Positions 1-8,888 are shown, counted from the stretch's first letter. The stretch: DNA of 64,000 nucleotides from DFXE01 sp032054765 (GCA_032054765.1 DAMBSC010000008.1:62001-126000), one strand, 5' to 3'. Made by a program: numbers and translations. Notes: generated from the letters alone by a model not told the origin.

Positions 1-188
1 TTTTTTATTTATAATCAACCTATTAAAGCCAAGTGACAGGTGAAACGTGGAAAAAGTTAAAAGACTATGGGAGGAAGAATAATGTCGATCTTTTAAGTAG
101 ACTTATGTAATAAATAAACATTTTCACAAGATTGTTGTTATAAACTATATTTTCATTTAATTTATTAATAAAACTGGAGGTTTTAATT

Positions 189-938
189 ATGAAAAAATTT
201 CTTTTAATATTACTTCTACCGGCTTTTGCTCTGGTATCTTGTAATGACGATGATGGCTATTCTTTAGATAAGTTCTGGGTAAGTATGGCAACTGTTGAAA
301 ACCCTGACGACAATAGTTATTTCTATTTACGGTTAGACAATAATGATAGGCTTTGGGTTGCATCAACTAATTTTTATAATTATCGTCCACGTACGGGTCA
401 ACGTATCCTGGCAGATTATACCATTTTGAATGATAAGCCTGAAAATGCAGGTTATCAACATGATGTAAAACTAAACGATGCTTACAACATCCTGACTAAG
501 AATATCTTTTACATCACTCCTGAAACACAAGATAGTATAGGAAATGATCCTATCGGGGTTCGTGATATATGGGTTGGAGGAGATTACCTGAATATACGTT
601 TCTTCTTTGATGCTAGTGGGAAAACTCATTTCATCAATTTAGTAAGAGATAATTCCAAAGAATACAATGACGGACGGATACATCTTGAATTCAGGCACAA
701 TGCCTATGATGACGAACAAAGATACCGTGTCGGCGGTTGGGTTTCTTTTAATTTAAACTCTTTGTTTGTTCAACCTCAGGAGATTACCGAACGATTAAAT
801 CTAACAGTACATGTAAAAGAATTAGACGGTACTGAAAAAAAGTATGATTTTATATATGACCCGGATAACAAATGGGTATCTCCAAAAGAATATACCAGAG
901 ACGAATATGGTGAAGGTAAAGATATCAATGTAGAATAA
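189..938 (+). CDS. NigD-like lipoprotein
   Basis: A 249-residue predicted lipoprotein. The first 17 residues form a hydrophobic signal peptide ending in a lipobox (LVSC, Cys18), followed by an acidic NDDDG stretch typical of surface-exposed Bacteroidetes lipoproteins. The rest is a beta-rich protein that resembles the NigD-like family (N-terminal OB-like and C-terminal beta-sandwich domains), seen in the spacing of the RILADYTIL and IRFFFDASGKTHFINLV segments. NigD was named from a bacteriocin-associated locus, but most homologues have no known function. It stands alone and ends at a bidirectional terminator shared with phoR on the other strand. Family assignment is by sequence resemblance only. 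Confidence 0.75.
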   Translation: MKKFLLILLLPAFALVSCNDDDGYSLDKFWVSMATVENPDDNSYFYLRLDNNDRLWVASTNFYNYRPRTGQRILADYTILNDKPENAGYQHDVKLNDAYNILTKNIFYITPETQDSIGNDPIGVRDIWVGGDYLNIRFFFDASGKTHFINLVRDNSKEYNDGRIHLEFRHNAYDDEQRYRVGGWVSFNLNSLFVQPQEITERLNLTVHVKELDGTEKKYDFIYDPDNKWVSPKEYTRDEYGEGKDINVE

Positions 939-961
939 TCTGCAAGAAGTAATATATCAAG

Positions 962-993
962 AAAAAGGTAAGCTTTAGAGCTTACCTTTTTTT
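962..993. terminator. bidirectional intrinsic terminator between nigD-like gene and phoR
   Basis: AGGTAAGCT and AGCTTACCT pair around a TTAG loop, flanked by A5 on the left and T7 on the right, so the hairpin has a U-tract in both directions. The phoR stop codon lies in the loop. It should end both the nigD-like transcript and the pst-pho operon. Confidence 0.85.
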
Positions 994-2711
994 AATGTAA
1001 AGAGGAATTCAAGTCCTCCTCCAGTATGATTTTTAACCTGTATATCTCCTTTATGGAATAATATAGCATTTTTTACGATAGACAATCCCAGACCAGACCC
1101 GCCTGTTTCACGTGTACGTCCCTCATTTACACGATAAAAACGTTCAAACAGTCTATTGAGATGTTCTTCATCTACACCTTTACCGGTGTCATAATAGGAC
1201 AAATAGACATAATTATCATCTTCCGAGTAACTGTTTATGTAAATTTCGATATCCTGACCGGCATAACTGATCGTATTATCTACCAAATTCCTGAAAACAG
1301 AATAAAGCAATGTATAACTTCCGTTTATCTCCAGATCTTTTCTTACTGAAAAATTGAACATTATTCTTTGGCTGATAAATTTATCTGTCAGATCAATCCT
1401 TACCTCTTCTATAAGTTGATATATATTCACCTTCTCTATCGGAAATTGCGAAGGAGCCTCTTCTATCTTACTAATTATGCCTACATCTTCGATTAAATTT
1501 GATAAACGAATAGATTGCATATATGCTCTATCAATAAACTGCTTTTGTTTATCAGGGCTTAATCTGCTTTCATTTAATGTTTCCAGATATCCTCGTAAAC
1601 TGGTGACAGGCGTACGTAATTCGTGAGCTATATTACTTGTCATTTCTTGTTTCAGTAGCCGTGTCTTTTCTGCTTTTGTTATATCTTTAATAGTTATCTC
1701 AAAACTCTTATCTTTAAAGATTATGGTCTGGACAGAGAAGGTTTTCCCATTTTTATTTATTTGATAGCTAAAATGATTGTTTTCCCTTGACAAATCCTCT
1801 AAAAAATCAGATACAGGTTTAAATATATTATCAGAAAATAATTCCTCAGCATCAAAAGTAGGTCTATCACTTATAAGATTCAGATACTGAATAAAATTAG
1901 TATTGGCATAAATCTTTTTCATATCCGAATTATAAATACATAAACCTTCTCCTGAAAATTGAAAATGGCGAATCAACTTTTTTTGTTCAATTTCCAACGT
2001 TTGCTTACTATTTTCTAATTGAGAAAAAATAGCTGTCAGCTCTTTTCCTATCTCTCCTAATTCATCTTCGGGGAAACTTATATCCTCAGGAATGGAATCT
2101 CCTTCTTTAATTTTCGAAGCAAAATTCTTTAGCTGAATAATTGAACTGCTGAAACGACCTGCAATATAATTAATTAATATAAGGACTACGATGAACAGGC
2201 CTAATATAGTATAGATAAACAACCTGTCGGCTTTCAACAAATTTTGAGTTTCAATAGTATAAGGCAATGCAACACGTATATAATGATCAGCATAATATTT
2301 TGCATAATACAAATACTCCTGCTGAGTGGAAGCAGACATACGGATGTTTGAACCATAGGTGGAATAACGAGCATTTCGGATCTCTGGTCTATCTAAATGG
2401 TTGTCAAGAGATATTACGTTAGAAACATCATTGTCAATCAAAACCTGACCATCATCATCAATAATAGAAATACGAAGTTTTTCCGGCAAAATATCTACCA
2501 AATTATCCACCTCAGAGATAGTTGAATTATCCAGTTTATTTTGTTGGATATATACATTTATCATCTCTGCATAATCATCTAATCTTAATTCTAAATTAGT
2601 CGTCCGATACTTCTCCTCTTGCTTTTGTTCAATTACAACAATACAAATAGAAAATAATATAAATATAATAATGAAACAACTAAATATCTTTTGTTTATAA
2701 GTTATTTTCAT
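975..2711 (-). CDS. phoR: PhoR-like phosphate sensor histidine kinase
   Basis: A 578-residue membrane kinase. Transmembrane helices at about 9-27 and 164-184 bracket a periplasmic domain; a linker and PAS-like segment (about 250-345) lead to the HisKA domain, with phospho-accepting His363 in NIAHELRTP, and an ATPase domain with N-box (NLVDNTISYA), DTGKGV and GGSGLGLSIV motifs. It should phosphorylate the adjacent PhoB-type regulator when phosphate is low. It lies 20 bases downstream of phoB and is the last gene of the pst-phoU-phoBR cluster, the main support for the PhoR name. The large periplasmic domain differs from E. coli PhoR, which has almost none. The stop lies inside a terminator hairpin. 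Confidence 0.88.
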   Translation of the reverse strand: MKITYKQKIFSCFIIIFILFSICIVVIEQKQEEKYRTTNLELRLDDYAEMINVYIQQNKLDNSTISEVDNLVDILPEKLRISIIDDDGQVLIDNDVSNVISLDNHLDRPEIRNARYSTYGSNIRMSASTQQEYLYYAKYYADHYIRVALPYTIETQNLLKADRLFIYTILGLFIVVLILINYIAGRFSSSIIQLKNFASKIKEGDSIPEDISFPEDELGEIGKELTAIFSQLENSKQTLEIEQKKLIRHFQFSGEGLCIYNSDMKKIYANTNFIQYLNLISDRPTFDAEELFSDNIFKPVSDFLEDLSRENNHFSYQINKNGKTFSVQTIIFKDKSFEITIKDITKAEKTRLLKQEMTSNIAHELRTPVTSLRGYLETLNESRLSPDKQKQFIDRAYMQSIRLSNLIEDVGIISKIEEAPSQFPIEKVNIYQLIEEVRIDLTDKFISQRIMFNFSVRKDLEINGSYTLLYSVFRNLVDNTISYAGQDIEIYINSYSEDDNYVYLSYYDTGKGVDEEHLNRLFERFYRVNEGRTRETGGSGLGLSIVKNAILFHKGDIQVKNHTGGGLEFLFTLKKGKL

Positions 2712-2731
2712 AAATACATTGTGTTTTACAT

Positions 2732-3433
2732 TTACTTTACCAGATAATTAGAATTAAATGTATATCCATATCCTATACGGTTGGCGATGCATTCACTATA
2801 TGGTCCTAATTTTTTACGCAAACGATTTATATGGACATCTACGGTTCGTTCCAGTACCAGTCCATTATTATCCCATGCTTTGTCCAATATATCAGCACGA
2901 GAAAATATTTTTCCTTCATTCTGAGAAAGTAATGACAAAATATTGAATTCTGTTTTAGTGAGCTCTATTTCCATCCCTTCAAGGCTTATACTCTTTGTTC
3001 TGTAATTAATAGTAAGACCCTCTATTTGTATGGACTCTACAAGTGTTTTATTCACTGCCGTACGCTTTAATACACTTTTCACACGAGCAACGACTTCTTT
3101 TATGGAAAAAGGCTTTGATATGTAATCATCACCTCCTATAGAAAAACCGGTCAGCATATCATTTTCTGTATCTTTAGCTGTAAGGAAAATAATCGGAATA
3201 GAATTCCCCTCTTTACGTAATAAGTCAGCCATCTTAAACCCGGAGATTCCACCCATCATTACATCTAAAAGAATTAACTGATGCTTTGATGATAAAATAT
3301 TCAAAGCATTTTCCGCAGATGAAGCCGTATCAATGATATAACCTTCATTTTCAAGATTAAACTGGAGTATTTCCCGTATATCAATTTCGTCGTCAACTAC
3401 TAAAATCTTTTTATTTTCATTCTTTGTTTCCAT
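2732..3433 (-). CDS. phoB: PhoB-like OmpR-family response regulator
   Basis: A 233-residue regulator with an N-terminal receiver domain (acidic pocket DDE at 14-16, phospho-acceptor Asp57 in LILLDVMMG, Lys in YISKPF) and a C-terminal winged-helix DNA-binding domain (LTKTEFNILSLLSQNEG and VDVHINRLRKKLG). It is the partner of the downstream PhoR-like kinase and presumably activates the pst operon. Its start overlaps the end of phoU by 17 bases, indicating translational coupling. A candidate 11-base-period binding site lies upstream of pstS. Confidence 0.92.
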   Translation of the reverse strand: METKNENKKILVVDDEIDIREILQFNLENEGYIIDTASSAENALNILSSKHQLILLDVMMGGISGFKMADLLRKEGNSIPIIFLTAKDTENDMLTGFSIGGDDYISKPFSIKEVVARVKSVLKRTAVNKTLVESIQIEGLTINYRTKSISLEGMEIELTKTEFNILSLLSQNEGKIFSRADILDKAWDNNGLVLERTVDVHINRLRKKLGPYSECIANRIGYGYTFNSNYLVK

Positions 3434-4097
3434 GACGGATATCTTTCCCTTCTGTTAAATAGATAGTTGCTTCTGCTATATTAGTTGCGCTATCTCCAAT
3501 TCTCTCCAGATTATGCGAGATAGCATTTACCTGTATCATATTTCTTATTTCCAGTTTACTTAACTTCCTGTCTGAGAATTCTTCCTGTAAATATAGGCTA
3601 ATTTGATGAAATAACTCATCAATAACATCATCTTCCTCGATAACTTTATAGGCCAACTCATTATCTTCGTTAGAAAAAGATAATATGGCATTACGGAGCA
3701 TCTCACCTACACCATACACCATTTTATCTATGTTCTTTTTAACTGTTTCAAAATTTGGATCCGACAAATCAGTGTCTCGTAAAAAATGAATAATGTTCAG
3801 TAACATATCTCCAACTCTCTCCAGGTTGGTTGTTATGTCCTGATAAGTTATAATTTTTCGTAAATCGGCTGCTTTGGGATTAAACTGGAAAATGGTAAAA
3901 ACTGCCTCTTCTCTTATTTTTATCTCGAGCCTATCCATAATTATTTCGTTTGATTCGGCTTCTGCAATTAAGACATCGATTGTATTATCCTGCAATAATT
4001 TATTCGTTATCTGCAATTGTAGTAATGCAGTTTTTGCTAAAAGTTCAAAATCATTTAACAATAGCTCTAATTGACGGGTTTTTATAGTTGTTGTCAT
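3417..4097 (-). CDS. phoU: phosphate signalling complex protein PhoU
   Basis: A 226-residue all-helical protein with two tandem PhoU repeats. Characteristic motifs are visible: DRLEIKIREEAVFTIF and the RDLR-like ADLRKIITYQDITTNLERVGD in the first repeat, and EIRNMIQVNAISHNLERIGDSATNIAE in the second. PhoU links the PstSCAB transporter to PhoR and keeps signalling off when phosphate is plentiful. It lies between pstB (37 bases upstream) and phoB (17-base overlap), a canonical arrangement. Confidence 0.95.
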   Translation of the reverse strand: MTTTIKTRQLELLLNDFELLAKTALLQLQITNKLLQDNTIDVLIAEAESNEIIMDRLEIKIREEAVFTIFQFNPKAADLRKIITYQDITTNLERVGDMLLNIIHFLRDTDLSDPNFETVKKNIDKMVYGVGEMLRNAILSFSNEDNELAYKVIEEDDVIDELFHQISLYLQEEFSDRKLSKLEIRNMIQVNAISHNLERIGDSATNIAEATIYLTEGKDIRHGNKE

Positions 4098-4134
4098 AAT
4101 TAAATATCAATTATAATTGAATTATTTTTTATAT

Positions 4135-4917
4135 TTATCCAAAAGCTCCGGTAAGATAATCTTCCGTACGTTTATCTTTTGGTTTGGTAAACATCTGCTT
4201 GGTTGTGCCATACTCCACTAACTCTCCTAAATACATAAACATCGAATTATCAGATATACGGGCGGCCTGAGACATATTATGGGTAACGATAATAATACTG
4301 TAATGTTCCTTCAACTCCAATATCAATTCTTCGATCCGACTTGTTGATATAGGATCAAGTGCGGATGTTGGCTCATCCATCAATAAAATCTCCGGTTTAA
4401 GTGCCAATGCACGAGCAATACATAGACGCTGTTGTTGTCCTCCGGAGAGAAACGTACCTTTTTTATTGAGGGAGTCTTTTACTTCTTCCCAGAGATTAAC
4501 ACTTCTAAGGCTATTTTCAACTACTTCATCTTTTTCAGTCTTACCAAGCGAAAGATTATTCAATTTATATCCGGCTAGTACATTACCGTAAATACTCATT
4601 GTTGGAAAAGGATTCGGACGCTGAAATACCATACCGGCTAATCGGCGAACCTTCATAGGGTTCATCTTAAATATGTTTTCTCCCTTCAAAAGGATCTCAC
4701 CGGTTGTTACGATATCAGGATATAATTCATGAAGCCGGTTGACCGCACGAAGTAATGTACTTTTCCCACAACCGGAAGGACCCATTATAGCCGTTACCGT
4801 ATTGGGTTCTATGCTAGCGTTTACTTTATCCACAGCATTTTTACCGGGAGTATAAGAAACAGAAACATCTTTAAATTCAAGAATGTACGGAGATGATATA
4901 TCTATTGGATTTTCCAC
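4135..4917 (-). CDS. pstB: phosphate ABC transporter ATP-binding protein PstB
   Basis: A 260-residue ABC ATPase powering high-affinity phosphate import. Walker A is GPSGCGKST (46-54), the signature is LSGGQQQRLCIARAL, and Walker B is ILLMDEPTSALD, with H-loop VTHNM. Family-typical PstB features include VRRLAGMVFQRPNPFP and MFMYLGELVEYG. The start overlaps the end of pstA by 16 bases. Length and order match the family. Confidence 0.96.
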   Translation of the reverse strand: MENPIDISSPYILEFKDVSVSYTPGKNAVDKVNASIEPNTVTAIMGPSGCGKSTLLRAVNRLHELYPDIVTTGEILLKGENIFKMNPMKVRRLAGMVFQRPNPFPTMSIYGNVLAGYKLNNLSLGKTEKDEVVENSLRSVNLWEEVKDSLNKKGTFLSGGQQQRLCIARALALKPEILLMDEPTSALDPISTSRIEELILELKEHYSIIIVTHNMSQAARISDNSMFMYLGELVEYGTTKQMFTKPKDKRTEDYLTGAFG

Positions 4918-5780
4918 TTTTTAGCTATACTTTTTGCAAATAAGTTTATACATAATATAATGAGTAATAATAACAGTGAGGATGACCAGATTAAATCTGC
5001 CAGATTAGGATCATTATAGAATTCCCAGATGAGGAGTGAAACAGCACTTGTTGGTTTTGTAATATCCCAATTTACAGTAGCCGAGCCCAGAACTGTTACC
5101 AGTAATGGAGCCGTTTCACCCATTACACGAGAAATAGCCAATAAGGAACCTGTAAATAGTCCGCTAAAGGCAGATGGAAGTAATATCCGTAATACAACTG
5201 TGCTGTATGATCCTCCAAGAGCCAGCCCGGCTTCTTTTAAGGATGTCGGGAGCATTTTCAGGCTTTCTTCCGTAGAACGTATAACCATTGGCAACATCAT
5301 AATGCCAAGTGCAACACTTCCGGCCAAAGCGGAATAACTGGACATCGGCTTAACTACCCAGATATAAACGATAACGCCAATGACTATTGAAGGAATACCC
5401 TGTAAAAGATCACTCAAACTACGGACAAAGCGTGCCAACGGTTTATCTCCTTTTTCAGCCAGATAAATACCAACCGTTATACCCAAAGGTATTGCCATAA
5501 CAATAGCAACAGCCAATATCAGAAGAGTACCGGTTATACCGTTTAGTATTCCTCCCGGGATTGCCTCATTACTTATACGGGCCAGCATGGCTTCCATTGA
5601 AGTCGGAGCTACTTCTGTAAATAAACTCAAGTTGAACTGTTTATATCCTTTCTTAACTAATTCCCAAATAATCAGAAATAAGGGGATCATAGTCAGCAAA
5701 GAAAATCCACAAACAGTATAAAAGAAGAGATTACTCTTCGTTCTTCGATATTCTGAACCGGAAAAAAATGTCTTTTTCAT
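4902..5780 (-). CDS. pstA: phosphate ABC transporter permease PstA
   Basis: A 292-residue integral membrane permease with about six transmembrane helices. The cytoplasmic EAA-type loop that contacts PstB is visible as EESLKMLPTSLKEAGLALGGSYSTVVLRILLP. With PstC it forms the phosphate channel in the inner membrane. It overlaps pstC by 4 bases upstream and pstB by 16 bases downstream, so the permease and ATPase genes are translationally coupled. Confidence 0.95.
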   Translation of the reverse strand: MKKTFFSGSEYRRTKSNLFFYTVCGFSLLTMIPLFLIIWELVKKGYKQFNLSLFTEVAPTSMEAMLARISNEAIPGGILNGITGTLLILAVAIVMAIPLGITVGIYLAEKGDKPLARFVRSLSDLLQGIPSIVIGVIVYIWVVKPMSSYSALAGSVALGIMMLPMVIRSTEESLKMLPTSLKEAGLALGGSYSTVVLRILLPSAFSGLFTGSLLAISRVMGETAPLLVTVLGSATVNWDITKPTSAVSLLIWEFYNDPNLADLIWSSSLLLLLIILCINLFAKSIAKKWKIQ

Positions 5781-6625
5781 TTGTTGATTAATTTCATTAT
5801 ATATTTTGCAATGAAATTAATTGATGCTGTTATCAGGAATAATAATAGTCCTATAGCCATCAATGAACTCAATTTTAAGCCTCCGGCTTCTCCAAATTGA
5901 TTGGCAATTATACTGGCCATAGTATTACCGGTATCTGCCAGACTTATAGGGATATTATTTGTATTTCCGATCAGCATAGTAACAGCCATTGTCTCTCCCA
6001 AAGCCCTGCCGAAAGCTAAAATATAGGAAGCAAATATACCGGAACCTGCTACCGGTAGATTTACCCGTTGAATTACTTCCAGATTAGTTGCTCCCAGACT
6101 GTAAGCTCCTTCTTTTAAATCGTTTGGAACCATTGCAATAAATTCAGCGCTTAAAGAGGAGGCATAAGGTATAATCATAATGGCAAGCACAATAGAAGCC
6201 AACAAAACTCCAAAACCCTGTTCACTTACTCCAATATTGATTAATATGGGACGTAATGTATAGAATCCCCACAATCCAAAGACGATAGAAGGTATTCCGG
6301 CTAATAAATCAACCACTGAACTTAAAATAGTTGAAATTTTCTTATTCCTGAAATATTCACCATTGAATAAGGATACAGACAAAGAAAACGGTATACAGAA
6401 AAGAAGAGCGAGAACTGCAGTCATGAGTGTACCAACAATGAATGGTAATGCTCCATAAATATCATTTCTCGAATCCCATTCCGAGGAAGTTATAAAATTA
6501 AAAAAACCAAAAGTCGAAAATGTGTCTAAGCTTTGGTTTATCAATCCGAAAACAATTCCTGCAGTCAGCAGAATTATCAGGCAGGAAGCGACCAGTAATA
6601 AACCTTTGAATATCTTATCTTTCAT
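5777..6625 (-). CDS. pstC: phosphate ABC transporter permease PstC
   Basis: A 282-residue membrane permease, partner of PstA. It has about six transmembrane helices, a PstC-like AGIPSIVFGLWGFYTL segment, and an EAA-type loop (MVPNDLKEGAYSLGATNLEVIQRVNLP). It lies 21 bases downstream of pstS and overlaps pstA by 4 bases. Confidence 0.95.
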   Translation of the reverse strand: MKDKIFKGLLLVASCLIILLTAGIVFGLINQSLDTFSTFGFFNFITSSEWDSRNDIYGALPFIVGTLMTAVLALLFCIPFSLSVSLFNGEYFRNKKISTILSSVVDLLAGIPSIVFGLWGFYTLRPILINIGVSEQGFGVLLASIVLAIMIIPYASSLSAEFIAMVPNDLKEGAYSLGATNLEVIQRVNLPVAGSGIFASYILAFGRALGETMAVTMLIGNTNNIPISLADTGNTMASIIANQFGEAGGLKLSSLMAIGLLLFLITASINFIAKYIMKLINK

Positions 6626-6646
6626 TTTTTCTTTGACGATTAAAAA

Positions 6647-7699
6647 TCAATGATTAAGATTTTTTCCATCGAAGGTTATTGAGTTTATTATTAATTTCGT
6701 CTTTTCTAAAGCGTAGGCAGATAGAGGTGCATAATATGTTTTTGTTGCTATATTCTGCCCTTCTTCACTAATAATAAAATTAAACAGTCCCAATAAAGCA
6801 CGGGCATTTGCTTCTGTTCTCTTATTATAATTCTGCTCTTTATAAGCTATTATCCATGTAAAAGTACTGATAGGATAAGCCTCCGGATCTGATGAATTTG
6901 TAATAACCACCCGTGTATCATTTGGGATTTCTATGTTTGCCGAAGCAGATATATTTTTACTATCCGCCTTCACGAAATTACCGGAACTATTCTGTAATAA
7001 CGCAGATGAAAGATTGAGTGCTAAAGCATATTCAGATCCTATATATCCAATCGCTCCATCGGTTTCAGCGATAATACCCGCTACACCCGGATTTCCCTTA
7101 GCTGCCACTCCTACGGGGAATTGTAAAGATTTACCTTCGCCGATAGCATCTTCCCATGAATTATCTACTTTTGACATATATTCAGAAAAAACTGCGGTAG
7201 TACCACTTCCATCTGATCTGTAAACAGGTGTAATACCTTTATCGGGAAAAGTAATATCCGGATTTACTATCTTAATCTTAGGATCATTCCAGTTTTTTAT
7301 CTCTCCACGATATATTGCGGAGATAATTTCAGCGGTAAGTTTTAGATCTTTGATATCTTTCAGATTATATGACAAGACTACTGCACCTAAAGCGGTAGGT
7401 ATATGGATAACCTCTGCTCCCATTTCCCCCAATTCTTTATCCGATAAGAACACATCAGTTGCTCCAAAATCCACGGTTTTATCCTGCAGACTTCTTATGC
7501 CACCACCGCTACCTATCCCTCCGTAAGTAACATCATTACCACTTACCTTAGTATATTCCTTAAATACAATATTATAAAAAGGAGCAGGAAAAGTAGCCCC
7601 GGCCCCGGACAATTTTACAGAACTTTCCTTTTTTGAAGACGAACCGCCACAAGAAACAAACAGAATTGCGGCCATTGATAATAATAAAATCTTATTCAT
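6647..7699 (-). CDS. pstS: phosphate-binding lipoprotein PstS
   Basis: A 350-residue periplasmic substrate-binding lipoprotein: signal peptide with lipobox FVSC (Cys17), then a PBP-like phosphate-binding fold. Family motifs include GAGATFPAPFYNIVFKEY, the phosphate-contacting GSGGGIRSLQDKTVDFGATD, and PVYRSDGSGTTAVFSEYMS. It delivers phosphate to PstCA. It is the first gene of the seven-gene operon, and its upstream region carries a candidate Pho box and -7 element. Confidence 0.95.
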   Translation of the reverse strand: MNKILLLSMAAILFVSCGGSSSKKESSVKLSGAGATFPAPFYNIVFKEYTKVSGNDVTYGGIGSGGGIRSLQDKTVDFGATDVFLSDKELGEMGAEVIHIPTALGAVVLSYNLKDIKDLKLTAEIISAIYRGEIKNWNDPKIKIVNPDITFPDKGITPVYRSDGSGTTAVFSEYMSKVDNSWEDAIGEGKSLQFPVGVAAKGNPGVAGIIAETDGAIGYIGSEYALALNLSSALLQNSSGNFVKADSKNISASANIEIPNDTRVVITNSSDPEAYPISTFTWIIAYKEQNYNKRTEANARALLGLFNFIISEEGQNIATKTYYAPLSAYALEKTKLIINSITFDGKNLNH

Positions 7700-7722
7700 A
7701 AATACATTGTTAAATTACAATG

Positions 7723-7769
7723 CAAGAATATGACATTTGTATATCTAGAGTATTACAATGATGTTACAA
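7723..7769 (-). promoter_or_regulatory. pstS promoter with candidate Pho box
   Basis: On the minus strand TTGTAA occurs twice at exactly 11-base spacing (7764-7769 and 7753-7758), the repeat period expected of a PhoB box. It lies 20-25 bases upstream of TATTCTTG (7723-7730), one mismatch from the Bacteroidetes -7 consensus TAnnTTTG, so the repeats occupy the -33 position as at PhoB-activated promoters. The start codon follows 24 bases after the -7 element. The sequence differs from the E. coli Pho box, so the assignment rests on spacing and context. Confidence 0.5.
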
Positions 7770-7845
7770 TTTTGTTAAGAGATTTGCAAACAACCAGAAA
7801 AATTACTAATTTCGCATTTATATAAAAACAAATAACTAACTCTAC

Positions 7846-7853
7846 TACTTTTG
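7846..7853 (+). promoter_or_regulatory. -7 promoter element giving a possibly leaderless mRNA
   Basis: TACTTTTG fits TAnnTTTG exactly and ends only 4 bases before the ATG at 7858. With the usual 6-8 base distance, transcription would begin at or within a few bases of the start codon. No clear -33 TTTG is seen at the expected distance. Confidence 0.45.
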
Positions 7854-7857
7854 TGAA

Positions 7858-8448
7858 ATGATATTCTTTTATGGTACGCGCAGCGCAAAAATTAAAAAAT
7901 ACGACGACGCGCACGTTAAATGTGAGAATTGTGGTGAATACAAGAGCCGTTTTATAGTTCATCAGCGGTATGCGCATTTATTTTGGATTCCTCTTTTTCC
8001 TGTAAGCAAAAAACATATTTACGGGGAATGTACTAATTGTAAACAAGAATTTTTTGATGAGAAAGCTGTAAATTACCTGGCAATGACCAGAACACCATGG
8101 TATTTATTCATAGGTTTATTATTATTTGCCATGTTTGTTTTTTCAATAATTTATGGTAGTCATGTCGATAATAAGAATAAAGCCGAATATATCCAAAACC
8201 CTATGGTTGGCGATGTCTACCTGATGAGAATAGACAGTGAAAAATCTAAATCCTATTTCTTTATGAAAGTAGATGAAGTGCAAACTGATTCTGTTAAACT
8301 TTTATTTGGTGCATATGAATATACCCGCTTTGTATCCCAAATGGCCAAAGAAGATTATTTTGATGAAGAGGACTATAATATGCTATCAAGGGAAGACTTA
8401 ATCAATTTGCTTGATAATGGTACCATAAATTCTATAAAACGCAAATAA
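7858..8448 (+). CDS. zinc-ribbon membrane protein of unknown function
   Basis: A 196-residue protein with an N-terminal zinc ribbon: CxxC pairs CENC and CTNC, about 35 residues apart, should bind one zinc. One transmembrane helix follows at about 82-102 (WYLFIGLLLFAMFVFSIIYG), then a C-terminal domain of about 90 residues without recognisable motifs. The opening MIFFYGTRSAKIK is typical of this small zinc-ribbon family and supports the start. It is divergent from pstS. No function is inferred. Confidence 0.7.
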   Translation: MIFFYGTRSAKIKKYDDAHVKCENCGEYKSRFIVHQRYAHLFWIPLFPVSKKHIYGECTNCKQEFFDEKAVNYLAMTRTPWYLFIGLLLFAMFVFSIIYGSHVDNKNKAEYIQNPMVGDVYLMRIDSEKSKSYFFMKVDEVQTDSVKLLFGAYEYTRFVSQMAKEDYFDEEDYNMLSREDLINLLDNGTINSIKRK

Positions 8449-8556
8449 ATCGCCATAAAGAAGAATCTCTCTTATAATTCCAAGTCCGGTTTATAATCTA
8501 TATACTATTTGATTATTTACTGGACTCTATATATCTATTTCACATAAAACTTGTCA

Positions 8557-8623
8557 TTTCGTCGCAGAAAAAGGCTGTTTCGTCTCATTTTCATAATCTC
8601 CCTTTGTTTCCCAAGTATGTTTG
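8557..8623 (+). promoter_or_regulatory. promoter of the HU-like/TonB/LytS/LytTR operon with direct repeats
   Basis: Two direct repeats, TTTCGTCGCA (8557-8566) and TTTCGTCTCA (8578-8587), match at 9 of 10 bases and are spaced 21 bases apart. That is the two-helical-turn arrangement bound by LytTR-domain regulators, and a LytTR regulator ends this operon. Thirty bases downstream is TATGTTTG (8616-8623), an exact TAnnTTTG, about 47 bases before the first start codon. Confidence 0.5.
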
Positions 8624-8670
8624 TATCATCAAAATAAGATTTACTACTAAAAACAAAGGAGATATAAAAA

Positions 8671-8868
8671 ATGAACAAAACAGAAGTTATTTATAATGTA
8701 TCTAAGAGGTCGGGAATCGACGAAGAGATTTGCAGAACAGTACTTGATACTTTTGAAGAAGTATTTACCGATGAATTAACTTATAATAAAGGTAAAGGTC
8801 GCAGATTTGATCGTATTTACAGAGTTATGACTTTCCTGAAAAGGAAAAAAGACGCTAAAACAGTTTAA
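8671..8868 (+). CDS. mini HU/IHF-like DNA-binding protein
   Basis: A 65-residue protein whose first 35 residues (MNKTEVIYNVSKRSGIDEEI and onward to the FEEVF helix) match the N-terminal dimerisation helices of HU/IHF proteins. A basic C-terminus replaces the usual DNA-wrapping beta-arm, so it is about 25 residues shorter than HU (about 90) and lacks the proline-tipped arm. It could be a truncated relic or a purpose-made small protein in a regulatory operon. It is followed after 20 bases by the receptor gene on the same strand. Confidence 0.65.
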   Translation: MNKTEVIYNVSKRSGIDEEICRTVLDTFEEVFTDELTYNKGKGRRFDRIYRVMTFLKRKKDAKTV

Positions 8869-8888
8869 ACCTACTAACACTTATTCCA

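Noticed and set aside
1..110. Possible 3' end of a gene at the left edge (a frame ending at TAA 108-110, with KKLKDYGRKNNVDLLSRLM)
   Set aside because: Only about 28 codons are open and the upstream frame is closed by stops; a frameshifted remnant is possible, but nothing identifies it.
7753..7977. 74-codon minus-strand ORF overlapping the pstS-zinc-ribbon gap
   Set aside because: It lies antisense to the zinc-ribbon gene and crosses the pstS regulatory region; a shadow frame.
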